This document shows, piece after piece, positions 53,271-62,403 of a DNA stretch of 64,000 nt (position 1 is its first letter; the number at the start of each line of letters is the position of its first letter). The notes under the pieces are model-generated. The model ran no database searches. It saw only the letters and a program-made list of their open reading frames with translations, and had not been told where the DNA came from. Both the position numbers and the translations under genes were made by a program. This DNA is from Gudongella sp049310905 (GTDB lineage Bacteria; Bacillota; Clostridia; Tissierellales; Tissierellaceae), in assembly GCF_049310905.1 (NCBI RefSeq), contig NZ_JBMEMN010000007.1, positions 1-64,000 of the forward strand, written 5' to 3'.

Positions 53271-53861
53271 CTAAGATATTTGTACGATTCCAGAGAACCC
53301 GATAAATGCCAATGCCATCAACCCTATTACAATCAGGGTTATGCCTGGGCCTTCAAGTCCCTTTGGAACGTCTGCTCTTTTGAGCTTCTGTCTAATTCCT
53401 GCAAGAGCTACAATGGCCAGAGTCCAACCCAAGCCTGAGCCGACTGCGAAACCAAAGGACTGCAGGAATGTGTAATCACGGATAACCATAAACAGCGATA
53501 CACCGAGAATAGCACAGTTTACTGTGATCAGCGGAAGGAAAATACCAAGAGCATAGTAAAGATTTGGTATATATCTTTCCATAATCATCTCAATAAGCTG
53601 AACGAATGCAGCTATACTGATTATGAATATTATAAATCTCAAGAATTCAAGATTGTAAGGAACCAAAAGATAATGATAAACAAAGTAGTTGATTATTGAG
53701 GTTCCCGCCAAAACGAATGTTACGGCCTGTCCAAGACCAAGTGAAGTGTTTATCTCCTTGGATACTGCAACAAAGGAGCACATTCCCAGGAAGTTGGACA
53801 AAATCATATTATTTGTAAAAATTGCTGCGATAAAGATTACAAATGGATTAAGTTCAATCAT
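53271..53861 (-). CDS. nqrE: Na+-NQR subunit E
   Basis: This 196-residue membrane protein of about six helices matches NqrE/RnfA. The conserved cysteines in LGMCSF and NCAILGV, which bind an intramembrane iron centre with those of NqrD, are present. It overlaps nqrD by 4 nt. Confidence 0.92.
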   Translation of the reverse strand: MIELNPFVIFIAAIFTNNMILSNFLGMCSFVAVSKEINTSLGLGQAVTFVLAGTSIINYFVYHYLLVPYNLEFLRFIIFIISIAAFVQLIEMIMERYIPNLYYALGIFLPLITVNCAILGVSLFMVIRDYTFLQSFGFAVGSGLGWTLAIVALAGIRQKLKRADVPKGLEGPGITLIVIGLMALAFIGFSGIVQIS

Positions 53862-54478
53862 GATTTAGCCCCCTCACTTTGATACTTTTCCCTCAGATTA
53901 TGTGCAAGCCATATTGCTATTCCCAAGAGGAAGAATGCACTTGGTGGCATTATCATGATGGTCCATGGTGTCCACCAATCTCCAAAGATCTGAATTCCGA
54001 ACAATGAACCGAATCCAAGAAGTTCCCTGAAGAAAGCAATAAAAAGTAGTACTCCAGTATATCCGATTCCATTTGCAATTCCGTCATAGAAGGAAGGCAT
54101 CGGTTTGTTTTTCTGTGCATAGGCTTCAGCACGTCCCATAATTATGCAGTTTGTTATTATCAGGCCTATGTAAGGTCCCAAGGCCTTGCTCATTTCAGGC
54201 ATATATGCCTTGAGGAATATATCTACCATGATTACATATGCTGCAATTATAAGTACCTGAACCATCATCCTTATGTGACCCGGAGTATAATTTCTTATTG
54301 CAGAAATGGTCAATGATGAAAATGCGGTTACAAATGTTGTTCCTATTCCCATTACAAGGGAATTGACCAGCAGGTTGGTTACGGCAAGTGCTGAGCAGAT
54401 ACCGATCAGCTGCCTAAGAATTGGGTTGTCCAGCCATACGCCCATTGAAAAAATCTCTCGTGTTTTTTGTTTTGCCAT
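53858..54478 (-). CDS. nqrD: Na+-NQR subunit D
   Basis: This 206-residue membrane protein of about six helices matches NqrD/RnfE. IGICSALAVTN and TNCIIMGRAEA carry the paired cysteine sites. GGGGGG lies 8 nt before the ATG; nqrC ends 3 nt upstream. Confidence 0.92.
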   Translation of the reverse strand: MAKQKTREIFSMGVWLDNPILRQLIGICSALAVTNLLVNSLVMGIGTTFVTAFSSLTISAIRNYTPGHIRMMVQVLIIAAYVIMVDIFLKAYMPEMSKALGPYIGLIITNCIIMGRAEAYAQKNKPMPSFYDGIANGIGYTGVLLFIAFFRELLGFGSLFGIQIFGDWWTPWTIMIMPPSAFFLLGIAIWLAHNLREKYQSEGAKS

Positions 54479-54481
54479 GAC

Positions 54482-55072
54482 CTATTCCCCCCTTCTTTCC
54501 TGCAAAAATTCATGTATGTCATCATTCATGAAGTTTGCAACTGATTTGGAAGTCAGTGTGGCACCTGCGATGGCATCTACATTTGCACCAGGAGCAGGAC
54601 TGTATACCACGTATTCTTCCTCTGAGCTTTCAGATATGTCCAGACCCCTGAACTGACTTAGGAATTCCTCATCTTCAATTCTTCCCCCAAGACCTGGAGT
54701 CTCTGACTGTTGTGTAAAGGTCAAGCCGAGCATTGTTTCATAATCCTCTGAAATTCCAACATAGCCTACAATGCTTCCCCAAAGTCCCGCACCGGCAACG
54801 GGAAATGCATAGCCTTCGACTGAATCACCCTCCTGGTAGACAAAAACATCATCCTCAAGGGTTATTTTTTCACTAAAAAGCTCATCAACAGCTTCCACAC
54901 TGTCGTCTTCAATTGGTATGTCAAATACATACAGAATCTTGGCCTGCAGCTCATACTCTTCGTTTGCAGCTACTCTATCAGCTGTAGAGTAGTTCATGTA
55001 TGCAAGTATAAATGTAAAGATTGCCGTAAGCAGCGCCATGAAAACTATTGGGTACCAGAATGTTTTTTTCAT
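54482..55072 (-). CDS. nqrC: Na+-NQR subunit C (covalent FMN)
   Basis: This 196-residue protein has an N-terminal membrane helix (about 7-27) and an extracytoplasmic FMN-binding domain. AIAGATLTSKSV holds the Thr to which FMN is attached by a phosphoester bond (the family motif is SGATxT). It overlaps nqrB as ATGA. Confidence 0.9.
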   Translation of the reverse strand: MKKTFWYPIVFMALLTAIFTFILAYMNYSTADRVAANEEYELQAKILYVFDIPIEDDSVEAVDELFSEKITLEDDVFVYQEGDSVEGYAFPVAGAGLWGSIVGYVGISEDYETMLGLTFTQQSETPGLGGRIEDEEFLSQFRGLDISESSEEEYVVYSPAPGANVDAIAGATLTSKSVANFMNDDIHEFLQERRGE

Positions 55073-56052
55073 GCTGTCACCTCTTTCTTCGCTTCTGCCT
55101 TTTCCTTCCTGTAATTCTTGTATGCCTTAATGCTTTCATCAATAATCGGTGAGAATATATTCGCAACTAGAATTGCAAACATTACTCCACCGGCAAAAAG
55201 TGCAAATCCCCTTATTATTACAGTAACTGTTCCAATGATGACACCGTAGATCCACTTTCCTTCCTTTGTCTTGGTTGCAGATATTGGATCCGTTGCCATA
55301 AAGACGGTACCGAAAAGGAATCCGCCCACGACCATTCCATAAAGTGGATTTGGCACTGATGGAACCCCTGAAAAATGAAGAATGGAACTCAAGGCTGTAA
55401 AGCCTAGAATACAGCCAGCCATAATCTGCCATGATGCAACCTTTTTATAGATTAGATATGCACCTGCAAGAACGACAAGAATTGCACTTGTTTCACCTAT
55501 TGATCCCGATACATTTCCAATTATAAGATCCATATAGGGAACAGTTCCTCCTGAATCCCTGTAAAGAAGCATTGGTGTAGCGGTTGATACCATTTCAATT
55601 CCCTGGTTTAAATATGTAGCGAAGCCTCCCGGAAATCCCATTGATGGATTTGTCCACTGAATTGTAAGCGGCTCTGGGAATGAAACGTAGACAAAGGCTC
55701 TGGCAACCAATGCCGGATTGAATATGTTCTTTCCAAATCCTCCAAATACCATTTTCCCGAACAGTACACCAAATACAATCCCCACTGCTGCTATCCAGAA
55801 GGGAGTTGATGGCGGCAAGGTCATAGTGTAGAGCATACAGGTTATAATAACCGCCTCCGAGACCTTTTTATTCTTCTTTTTTTCATAAAGATATTCCGTT
55901 CCTATTCCGAATAGACCAACTACAAATAACAATAATAATACCCTTAGTCCGAAATAATATGTAGCCACCAGCATCAGTGGAATCAATGAGTATATAACAG
56001 TTCTCATCATTTTTTGTTTAATAAAGTATTTTGCGACCAGATCTGAAAACAA
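55069..56052 (-). CDS. nqrB: Na+-NQR subunit B/RnfD-like
   Basis: This 327-residue membrane protein has about nine helices and the KNIFNPALVARAF and ATDPISA motifs of NqrB/RnfD. The FMN site reads MVSTATPM in place of SGATPL, keeping the acceptor Thr. It is shorter than typical NqrB (about 410), closer to RnfD. It starts with TTG, 7 nt after GGAGG. It is the first gene of the operon; no nqrA or rnfC lies upstream. Confidence 0.88.
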   Translation of the reverse strand: MFSDLVAKYFIKQKMMRTVIYSLIPLMLVATYYFGLRVLLLLFVVGLFGIGTEYLYEKKKNKKVSEAVIITCMLYTMTLPPSTPFWIAAVGIVFGVLFGKMVFGGFGKNIFNPALVARAFVYVSFPEPLTIQWTNPSMGFPGGFATYLNQGIEMVSTATPMLLYRDSGGTVPYMDLIIGNVSGSIGETSAILVVLAGAYLIYKKVASWQIMAGCILGFTALSSILHFSGVPSVPNPLYGMVVGGFLFGTVFMATDPISATKTKEGKWIYGVIIGTVTVIIRGFALFAGGVMFAILVANIFSPIIDESIKAYKNYRKEKAEAKKEVTA

Positions 56053-56202
56053 AAGATCACCTCCAAGTTGATATAAGTAATAAATTCCATACTATATTAA
56101 TACCACATTTTGACTGTTTAATTCAATATTATTTCGATACACCAACTTTAATTGATATTATTACAGAAAGAGTGGTATAAATTAAGACGAGGTGATAAAT
56201 AG

Positions 56203-57219
56203 ATGAAAGCATTTGAAAAATACACATTGAAGGATATGGAAATCAGAAATAGAATAGTTATGCCTCCCATGTGTATGTACTCAAGCGATGATACAGGATC
56301 AGTACAGGAATTCCACAAAATGCACTACGGAGCGAGAGCAATCGGTGGAACAGGATTGATTATTCAAGAGGCAACGGCAGTTGAGCCAAGAGGCAGAATA
56401 TCCGACAGAGATTTGGGACTTTGGTCTGATGATCAGCTAGAAGGAATGAAAAATCTGGTAGAAATCATAAAAGGCTATGGTGCAAAAGCAGGAATACAGC
56501 TTGCTCATGCCGGGCGAAAATCAGAATCAATATCTGCCATTCCGGTTGCACCCTCTCCAATTCCATTTAGCGACGACTACAGGACACCCCATGAACTGGG
56601 TATTGAAGAAATCAAGGAAGTAAGGGAGAAATTCAAGGAAGCAGCAAAAAGGGCACTCCTTGCTGGCTATGACCTGGTTGAGATACATGCTGCCCACGGA
56701 TATCTGATACACGAATTCCTCTCCCCCATTACAAATAGAAGGACCGATCAATACGGAGGATCTCTCGAAAACAGAACAAGATTCTTAAAGGAGGTAATAC
56801 AAGCTGTAAAGGAAGTGTGGCCTGATGAGAAACCATTGATCATAAGGGTATCAGCCACTGACTATCTCCCTGGTGGCATTGACGGTGATGAAATCGTAAG
56901 GATTGTTGACCAGGTAAAGAAAGAAATAGATATGGTACATGTCAGCTCAGGTGCAATTGCACCTGCCCAAATGAATCTCTATCCTGGATACCAGGTTCAG
57001 TTCGCTGAAAAGATCAGGAAGGAATGTGACATTCCAACTATTGCAGTTGGCCTTATCAAGAACTTTGATCAGGTTGAGGAAATCCTTCAAAACGAGAGGG
57101 CTGATCTTGTCGCCCTTGGAAGGGAAATTCTCAGAAATCCAAACTGGGTTTGGAGCAATATGCATGATCATGATATCGAAACAAAATATCCGGACCAGTA
57201 TTTCAGAGCTTTTAAATAG
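56203..57219 (+). CDS. namA: Old yellow enzyme-family NADPH dehydrogenase (NamA/YqjM-like)
   Basis: This 338-residue FMN enzyme reduces activated C=C bonds such as enones. The length equals YqjM. Cys24 and Tyr26 (PPMCMYSS) and the His pair in EIHAAHGYL match the classical thermophilic-like OYE group. GAGGTGA lies about 8 nt before the ATG. It is divergent from the nqr operon. Confidence 0.9.
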   Translation: MKAFEKYTLKDMEIRNRIVMPPMCMYSSDDTGSVQEFHKMHYGARAIGGTGLIIQEATAVEPRGRISDRDLGLWSDDQLEGMKNLVEIIKGYGAKAGIQLAHAGRKSESISAIPVAPSPIPFSDDYRTPHELGIEEIKEVREKFKEAAKRALLAGYDLVEIHAAHGYLIHEFLSPITNRRTDQYGGSLENRTRFLKEVIQAVKEVWPDEKPLIIRVSATDYLPGGIDGDEIVRIVDQVKKEIDMVHVSSGAIAPAQMNLYPGYQVQFAEKIRKECDIPTIAVGLIKNFDQVEEILQNERADLVALGREILRNPNWVWSNMHDHDIETKYPDQYFRAFK

Positions 57220-57227
57220 AAATTAGA

Positions 57228-57259
57228 AATCCCCTGTCGGTTGCAACCGACAGGGGATT
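57228..57259. terminator. Perfect 32-bp palindromic bidirectional terminator
   Basis: AATCCCCTGTCGGTTG is followed by its exact reverse complement, with TT-rich flanks on both sides. It separates the convergent namA and parvulin genes. Confidence 0.85.
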
Positions 57260-57264
57260 CTTGA

Positions 57265-58011
57265 TTAGTAAATTTCTACTGGATATTTAACTTTAAGACC
57301 TGATATTTTCTCCTGATACTTCGCTTCCTGCTTTCTTGCAAGAACCTGCTGCTGAACCTGCTCCTTAACTTCTTCAAAGGCTGGCTCCTCTGCTTCATTC
57401 TTTGCATCAACACGGATGATATGGTATCCAAACTGAGTCTTAACAGGCTCTGAAATTGTTCCCACTTCCATATTGAAAGCAGCATCCTCAAATTCAGGAA
57501 CCATCTGACCTCTTCCAAACTCTCCAAGTGTTCCTCCTGCTTCTTTTGAAGGACATGATGAATAGTTTGCAGCTGCCTCTTCAAAGTTTAGACCATCATT
57601 AAGCTCCTGGATTACCTCTTTTGCCTTATCTTCGTCTTCAACAAGGATATGGCTTGCCTTTAATGTTTCAGGCTGGCCGAAAACATTTTTGTTTTCCTGG
57701 AAGAATTCCTTCATCTCTTCCTCTTCCGCGTCGATATCTGCAACAAGCTTATTGAAGGCATATCCTTTAAGAAGATTCTTTTTAGTTGCTTCAAATGTCT
57801 CCTTAAATTCAGCTTCCTCTTCCATATTCTGCTCAAGAGCATCAAGATAAAGAAGCTCCTGATTAACCATTTCTTCAATAACTCTCTTTATTCCCTCTGG
57901 GGATTGAAACTGCATAGCCACCTGGGGACCCATGTCGTTGAGGAATTTAAGTACTTCCTCTCTTGATATTTCCTTGCCGTTAACTACTGCAACTAATTGT
58001 TGTTCCGTCAT
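57265..58011 (-). CDS. Parvulin-type peptidyl-prolyl isomerase
   Basis: This 248-residue protein has a SurA-N-like chaperone region (about 1-105) and a parvulin domain (about 115-205; ASHILV, GGTLGEFGRGQMVPEFEDAAF, FGYHIIRV). It has no signal peptide or lipobox, so unlike PrsA it is probably cytoplasmic. The ATG at 58011 follows AAGGAG; an in-frame TTG precedes it. Confidence 0.9.
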   Translation of the reverse strand: MTEQQLVAVVNGKEISREEVLKFLNDMGPQVAMQFQSPEGIKRVIEEMVNQELLYLDALEQNMEEEAEFKETFEATKKNLLKGYAFNKLVADIDAEEEEMKEFFQENKNVFGQPETLKASHILVEDEDKAKEVIQELNDGLNFEEAAANYSSCPSKEAGGTLGEFGRGQMVPEFEDAAFNMEVGTISEPVKTQFGYHIIRVDAKNEAEEPAFEEVKEQVQQQVLARKQEAKYQEKISGLKVKYPVEIY

Positions 58012-58087
58012 CAAATCTCTCCTTTTTTAAATATATTCCTTTAAACCTTAACACAGGCTCAACACCTTGTCAAACCACCATATACAA

Positions 58088-58117
58088 AGAAAACCTCCTG
58101 GAAAAATCCAGGAGGTT
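58088..58117 (-). terminator. Intrinsic terminator of the csp gene
   Basis: AACCTCCTGGA pairs exactly with TCCAGGAGGTT around a 4-nt loop (58092-58117), followed on the minus strand by TTTCTTTG. Confidence 0.85.
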
Positions 58118-58129
58118 AATGAGTCTAAA

Positions 58130-58327
58130 TTATACTGCTGTTATATTCTCAGCTTGAAGACCTTTTTGACCTTCAACTACTTCAAACTCTACTTCTTGAC
58201 CTTCTTCAAGAGTCTTGAAGCCGTCTTTTTGAATTTGTGAGTAGTGAGCAAATACATCGTTGCCTTCCTCAGTTGTAATAAATCCAAATCCTTTTTCTGC
58301 GTTAAACCATTTTACTGTACCTTTCAT
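58130..58327 (-). CDS. cspA: Cold-shock protein
   Basis: This 65-residue single-OB-fold protein has the RNA-binding motifs KGFGFIT (RNP1) and DVFAHYS (RNP2). It acts as an RNA chaperone. GGAGG lies 8 nt before the ATG. A leader of about 120 nt separates it from its promoter, typical of cold-regulated csp genes. Confidence 0.95.
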   Translation of the reverse strand: MKGTVKWFNAEKGFGFITTEEGNDVFAHYSQIQKDGFKTLEEGQEVEFEVVEGQKGLQAENITAV

Positions 58328-58484
58328 TGCATAACCTCCAAAAATTTATTTCTTTAATTCATGTAACCTTTACAACAATAAATTTGAGTTATACTTTGAT
58401 AAGGCAAACCAAAATTGTTGTTTCTTTTATTACTTCTGAATTAAAGCTCATGTTAATGATAACACCTTTATCCCCAAATTGCAA
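58328..58484 (-). promoter_or_regulatory. csp promoter and ~120-nt 5' UTR
   Basis: On the minus strand TTGCAA (58479-58484) and TATCAT (58456-58461) are spaced by 17 nt; transcription would start near 58449. The remaining 120 nt to the ATG are AT-rich and non-coding and may fold as a temperature-sensitive leader. No cold-box sequence was identified with confidence. Confidence 0.6.
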
Positions 58485-58539
58485 GGTTTTTTTGCTTTTT
58501 ATGCAAAAATAGCTGAATTCATCGATTTTTCCAACAATT

Positions 58540-59010
58540 CTACTTGTTGAACAGTCTAACCCTATCCTTTAACACATTCTCGAAATCAAATGTATGTCTT
58601 TCGTACTCCTTGTCCATATATGGTGAGCTAAGTATAAAATCAGCTGTGGCTCTGTTGTTTGCAACAGGTATATCATAGAGAACGGCAATCCTCAACAAGG
58701 CCTTCACATCGGGATCATGTGGCTGTGCTTCAAGGGGATCCCAGAAGAATATCATAAAATCGATTACTCCCTCAGCTATCCTGGCTCCAACCTGCTGGTC
58801 TCCACCAAATGGACCAGACATGTACCCTCTTACGGGCAGTCCTGTTCTCTCTTCGATCAGTCTTGCAGTTGTACCAGTTCCAACCAGGTGATGACCTGAA
58901 AGTATATCCTTGTTAGACCTTACCCACTCAATCAATTCATTTTTCATATTGTCATGGGCAATCAATGCGATATTTTTCTTTTTGCCCAATCTCAGTGTTG
59001 AACTCTGCAT
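58540..59010 (-). CDS. mgsA: Methylglyoxal synthase
   Basis: This 156-residue enzyme converts dihydroxyacetone phosphate to methylglyoxal and phosphate. Family motifs LIAHDNMK, TGTTARL and GPFGGDQQ (catalytic Asp) are present, as is PHDPDVKALLR. It is a single gene 24 nt downstream of the thioesterase gene. Confidence 0.95.
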   Translation of the reverse strand: MQSSTLRLGKKKNIALIAHDNMKNELIEWVRSNKDILSGHHLVGTGTTARLIEERTGLPVRGYMSGPFGGDQQVGARIAEGVIDFMIFFWDPLEAQPHDPDVKALLRIAVLYDIPVANNRATADFILSSPYMDKEYERHTFDFENVLKDRVRLFNK

Positions 59011-59034
59011 CCCTATCTCCTCCTCACATTAGAA

Positions 59035-59784
59035 TTATACCATAGGTGAAACAGGTTTCCAAAGGGTATATCCCTGTGCATTCAATTCCCCATTGACAGA
59101 TATGACATGGTTGAAAAACTTGTCATTTTTTTCATCTCTGGACCAATTGGTCTTGAACTCATCTCCAGGAAGAATCTCTTTCTTGTATACTATCCCAAGC
59201 TTATGAAGCATCATGCTGTCCAGAACTCCATCTTCCAGCCCCTCCTGCATCCATTCCACATATCTGATATTATTCACGTGGTTGTTGTTGTCAATATCAC
59301 TTCGCCTTACTCTCATAATCCTAGATTCAACAAGATCTCCACTCAGCTCATCCATTTCAGTGAATTCCGGAAAGTTAAAATCCTCCACAAAGCTATACCT
59401 CTTCTGGATTTCATCCGGAATCCTCTTTGGTCTTCTCCTCTTGATGTCAAGAAAAACCCATTTTGTAGTTGCTTTTGCAACAATATTCTCTTCTACATCC
59501 ATCATAACAAACTCCCTGGTAGCATAAAATCTGTCAAAGCTAGATGTCCATGTACCGATCACAACATTATCCTTTGCCTTTGGATACTCTAATATTTCAG
59601 CTTCCCAGCGAAGGAGCATCCAGGCATAATCCTTCTTCGAAAGTTCCTCAAAGCCCACACCCAGACTATCGCTGTGCCAAGAAGATGTTTCAGCCATATA
59701 TGACAATATGTTCTCTGGTTTGATATAACCTTCCTTATCTGTATCGTAATAAGGTATGGTAAAGTTTCTCCAATATTTGCTCAT
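59035..59784 (-). CDS. Acyl-ACP thioesterase
   Basis: This 249-residue double hot-dog protein releases fatty acids from acyl-ACP. RVRRSDIDNNNHVNNIRY carries the catalytic Asp/Asn/His region. The N-terminal half shows the matching DTDKEGYIKPENIL helix. It occurs beside the methylglyoxal synthase gene, with no fatty-acid synthesis gene adjacent. Confidence 0.9.
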   Translation of the reverse strand: MSKYWRNFTIPYYDTDKEGYIKPENILSYMAETSSWHSDSLGVGFEELSKKDYAWMLLRWEAEILEYPKAKDNVVIGTWTSSFDRFYATREFVMMDVEENIVAKATTKWVFLDIKRRRPKRIPDEIQKRYSFVEDFNFPEFTEMDELSGDLVESRIMRVRRSDIDNNNHVNNIRYVEWMQEGLEDGVLDSMMLHKLGIVYKKEILPGDEFKTNWSRDEKNDKFFNHVISVNGELNAQGYTLWKPVSPMV

Positions 59785-59906
59785 TTTTATCCCTCCAAAG
59801 GATATTATACATCAAAAGTGTTTTTTTTATCAATAATTTCGGATAAATGTTACAATCTACTAATTTGTGGTATATAGTAAGTAAGATATTGAAAAGGGGG
59901 GTAATT

Positions 59907-60311
59907 ATGGCAAAAATCAATGCAATCGAAGGCGTAGGAGATGCGTATGAAGCAAAGTTGAAGGAGATGGGAATTGAAACGACAGAGAAGTTACTGGAAG
60001 TTGCAGCTGATAAGAAAGGTCGTACAAAGCTTGCCAAAGATTCAGGAATCAGTGAAAAACTCTTACTTACATGGGTTAACCATTGTGACCTTTTCCGAGT
60101 CAAGGGAATTGGCCCCCAATATGCTGAAATTCTTGAAATCGCGGGGATTGATTCAGTCCCTGAGCTGGCAAGGAGAAATGCAGCCAGTGTATTGGAAAAA
60201 ATGAAGGAAGTCAACTCAAGTAGACCAGTAGTCAGAGGTCTTCCAGCGCAGAAGCAGATAGAGAACTGGATTATCAGGGCTAAGGATCTGCCCAAAGTTG
60301 TAAAACACTAG
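59907..60311 (+). CDS. Helix-hairpin-helix protein (DUF4332)
   Basis: This 134-residue protein has two helix-hairpin-helix units (IEGVGDAYEAKLKEMGIET and VKGIGPQYAEILEIAGIDS), the DUF4332 pattern seen in proteins that bind DNA or RNA non-specifically. It is small and soluble with no catalytic motif. GGGGGG lies about 6 nt before the ATG. A copy of the two-stem repeat follows it on the opposite strand. Confidence 0.82.
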   Translation: MAKINAIEGVGDAYEAKLKEMGIETTEKLLEVAADKKGRTKLAKDSGISEKLLLTWVNHCDLFRVKGIGPQYAEILEIAGIDSVPELARRNAASVLEKMKEVNSSRPVVRGLPAQKQIENWIIRAKDLPKVVKH

Positions 60312-60341
60312 GAGGAGGCTACATAAGTAGCTTCCTTTTTA

Positions 60342-60436
60342 TTATTACGAATAGGAAATTTCTACTTTCTCCAATCAAGAAATTTCCGTATATGAGTATC
60401 ATAAAAGGCTTCCTTAATGAGTATTCGAAGGCTTTT
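60342..60436 (-). repeat. Two-stem intergenic element, copy B (reverse orientation)
   Basis: Read on the minus strand, stem 1 is AAAAGCCTTC with GAAGCCTTTT (60427-60436 and 60403-60412, one C-C mismatch). The linker TGATACTCAT follows, then stem 2 GGAAATTTC with GAAATTTCC (perfect 9 bp) and TATTCGTAATAA. It matches copy A at 78 gap-free positions except for about 11 loop or stem changes. It sits between the helix-hairpin-helix gene and the HerA-like ATPase, just upstream of the promoter at 60440-60468 but in opposite orientation to it. Confidence 0.8.
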
Positions 60437-60439
60437 ATA

Positions 60440-60468
60440 TTGAATAACACCATTTACTATATTACAAT
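60440..60468 (+). promoter_or_regulatory. Promoter of the HerA-like ATPase gene
   Basis: TTGAAT (60440-60445) and TACAAT (60463-60468) are spaced by 17 nt, 30 nt upstream of the start. Confidence 0.6.
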
Positions 60469-60498
60469 TAAACAAAGAGAACAAAGGAGGGCGAGCAA

Positions 60499-62025
60499 AT
60501 GTCGGAGGGTTATAGATTTACAATAGGAAAGGGCGACGAAACCGTTCAGCTGCTTTCAAGAATGAGTAATCGTCATGGATTGATAGCAGGCGCTACAGGT
60601 ACCGGTAAAACAATTTCATTAAAGGTTCTTGCAGAACACTTCAGCGAAATCGGAGTCCCTGTTTTTCTTGCAGATGTAAAGGGAGACCTGGCAAGTCTAG
60701 CTGAGCCTGGTTCCATGAACGATAAGTTGAAGGAAAGAATAGATACAATCGGTCTGGAGAATTTCACTTTGGGCTCCTTTCCAATCCGTCTGTGGGATGT
60801 CTACGGAAAGCTTGGTCACCCTGTAAGGACAGATACAACCGAAATGGGTCCAATCCTCCTTTCAAGACTGCTTGATCTTAACGAGGTCCAGACAGGTATT
60901 CTACATATTGCATTCAGAGTGGCCGATGAAAATGGATGGCTACTAATAGATCTGAAAGACCTTAGGTCAATGCTTCAGTATCTTGGAGACAACAGAAAGG
61001 AATACTCTCTTCAATACGGAAATATTGCACCTCAATCAATAGGCGCAATTCAAAGATCCCTACTTACACTTGAATCTCAGGGAGGAGATATATTCTTCGG
61101 AGAGCCTTCCCTGGAAATAAAGGACCTCTTGATGACAGACATAAATGGCAAGGGCATTGTAAATGTTCTGGCATCACAGGATCTTTTCAACTCCCCCAGA
61201 ATATATTCAACATTCCTCTTGTGGTTGCTTTCAGAGTTGTTTGAACAGCTGCCAGAGGTAGGTGATCCTGAAAAGCCAAAGATAGTATTCTTCTTTGATG
61301 AAGCCCACCTTCTTTTTAACGATACCCCAAAGGCTCTTCTTGAAAAGATTGAGCTGGTTGTACGGCTTATCCGTTCAAAGGGCGTGGGAGTGTTCTTTGT
61401 AACACAGAATCCTGCTGATATTCCAGACTCAGTTCTTGGACAACTGGGCAATAGGATTCAGCATGCACTAAGGGCATATACACCCAAGGAGCAGAAGGCA
61501 ATCAAGTCAGCAGCAGAGACCTTCAGACAGAATCCAAAATTTGATGTTGAGGAAGCAATCACACAGCTAAGAACTGGTGAAGCCCTGGTTTCATTCCTGG
61601 ATGAGGATGGCAAGCCATCGATCGTTGAAAAGGCTCTGATAGCTCCACCAAGAAGCATCATCGGAACACTGGATCCAGCAAAGCGACAGGCGATCATCAA
61701 TAATTCACCAATGTTCTACAAGTATACAGAACCCGTTGATGAGGAATCAGCCTATGAAATCATCCAGGCCAAGTATGAAAGAATTGTGGCACAGCAGCAA
61801 AATGAAGAAGATAAAAAAATTCGCCAGCTTGAAGAAAAAGAAGCAGAAAAGCTTCGAAAGGCTAGGGAAAAAGAAATTGCAAAAGAGAAAAAGGAAAGAG
61901 AAAAGGCATTAAAGAAGAATCCTCTTTACAAGGTTGGCAGAACTGCAGTTTCAACTCTTACCGGTGATATCGGCAGAAAAATTGCAAGAGGACTTCTCGG
62001 CAATGTTGGAAGTTTCTTTAAATAG
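60499..62025 (+). CDS. HerA-like ATPase (DUF853)
   Basis: This 508-residue FtsK/HerA-superfamily ATPase has Walker A GATGTGKT (about 31-38), Walker B VFFFDEAHLLF and an arginine-rich RLIRSKGVGVFFVTQNP segment. A charged coiled coil (about 430-475) precedes the C-terminus. DUF853 members are DNA translocase-like ATPases; a nuclease partner such as NurA is not adjacent. GGAGGGCGAGCAA precedes the ATG. Confidence 0.88.
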   Translation: MSEGYRFTIGKGDETVQLLSRMSNRHGLIAGATGTGKTISLKVLAEHFSEIGVPVFLADVKGDLASLAEPGSMNDKLKERIDTIGLENFTLGSFPIRLWDVYGKLGHPVRTDTTEMGPILLSRLLDLNEVQTGILHIAFRVADENGWLLIDLKDLRSMLQYLGDNRKEYSLQYGNIAPQSIGAIQRSLLTLESQGGDIFFGEPSLEIKDLLMTDINGKGIVNVLASQDLFNSPRIYSTFLLWLLSELFEQLPEVGDPEKPKIVFFFDEAHLLFNDTPKALLEKIELVVRLIRSKGVGVFFVTQNPADIPDSVLGQLGNRIQHALRAYTPKEQKAIKSAAETFRQNPKFDVEEAITQLRTGEALVSFLDEDGKPSIVEKALIAPPRSIIGTLDPAKRQAIINNSPMFYKYTEPVDEESAYEIIQAKYERIVAQQQNEEDKKIRQLEEKEAEKLRKAREKEIAKEKKEREKALKKNPLYKVGRTAVSTLTGDIGRKIARGLLGNVGSFFK

Positions 62026-62043
62026 AAATAAATTATACTAACA

Positions 62044-62069
62044 AGGGAGTAGGCAATTGCCTACTCCCT
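62044..62069. terminator. 26-bp palindrome between convergent genes
   Basis: AGGGAGTAGGCAA and its reverse complement form a hairpin overlapping the DUF192 stop. T-runs on both sides are weak. Confidence 0.6.
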
Positions 62070-62403
62070 AATTAAATTCAAGCTTATCTCCCTCATCTAC
62101 ATCATCAAAAACTCCTGCTTCGGCTTCCATAACAAAATGTGACTTCAAGACAAGAGGTCCCATTCTGCCTGGTTTAAAATTTCTCAAGACCTTCCGGACA
62201 ATATTGTTTTTATCCACAAACAGTACATCTATTGAAAACTTCATTCTGAAGGTGTGAATCGAATTGCAGGGAACAATCATCATCCCCTCCTTCTCATCCA
62301 GACCCTTTCGTCCAAGAAGTCCTTGAAGTCTCTTTGTATATGTGTCAGCCATAATAATCTTATCCAATACCACCTTATCACGCACTGTCATTCTAGAAAC
62401 CAT
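62068..62403 (-). CDS. DUF192 protein
   Basis: This 111-residue protein has the DUF192 core (RLQGLLGRKGL, GMMIVPCNSIHTFRM, FSIDVLFVDKNNIV), a small beta fold found in many bacteria, function unknown. The ATG at 62403 follows GGAGGG by about 9 nt and overlaps the vWA gene stop by 11 nt; an ATG four codons later is an alternative. No signal peptide is present. Confidence 0.85.
   Translation of the reverse strand: MVSRMTVRDKVVLDKIIMADTYTKRLQGLLGRKGLDEKEGMMIVPCNSIHTFRMKFSIDVLFVDKNNIVRKVLRNFKPGRMGPLVLKSHFVMEAEAGVFDDVDEGDKLEFN

Noticed and set aside
59735..60295. 186-codon frame opposite the helix-hairpin-helix gene
   Set aside because: The plus-strand gene has a clear ribosome site and domain pattern; this frame overlaps the thioesterase start and has neither.
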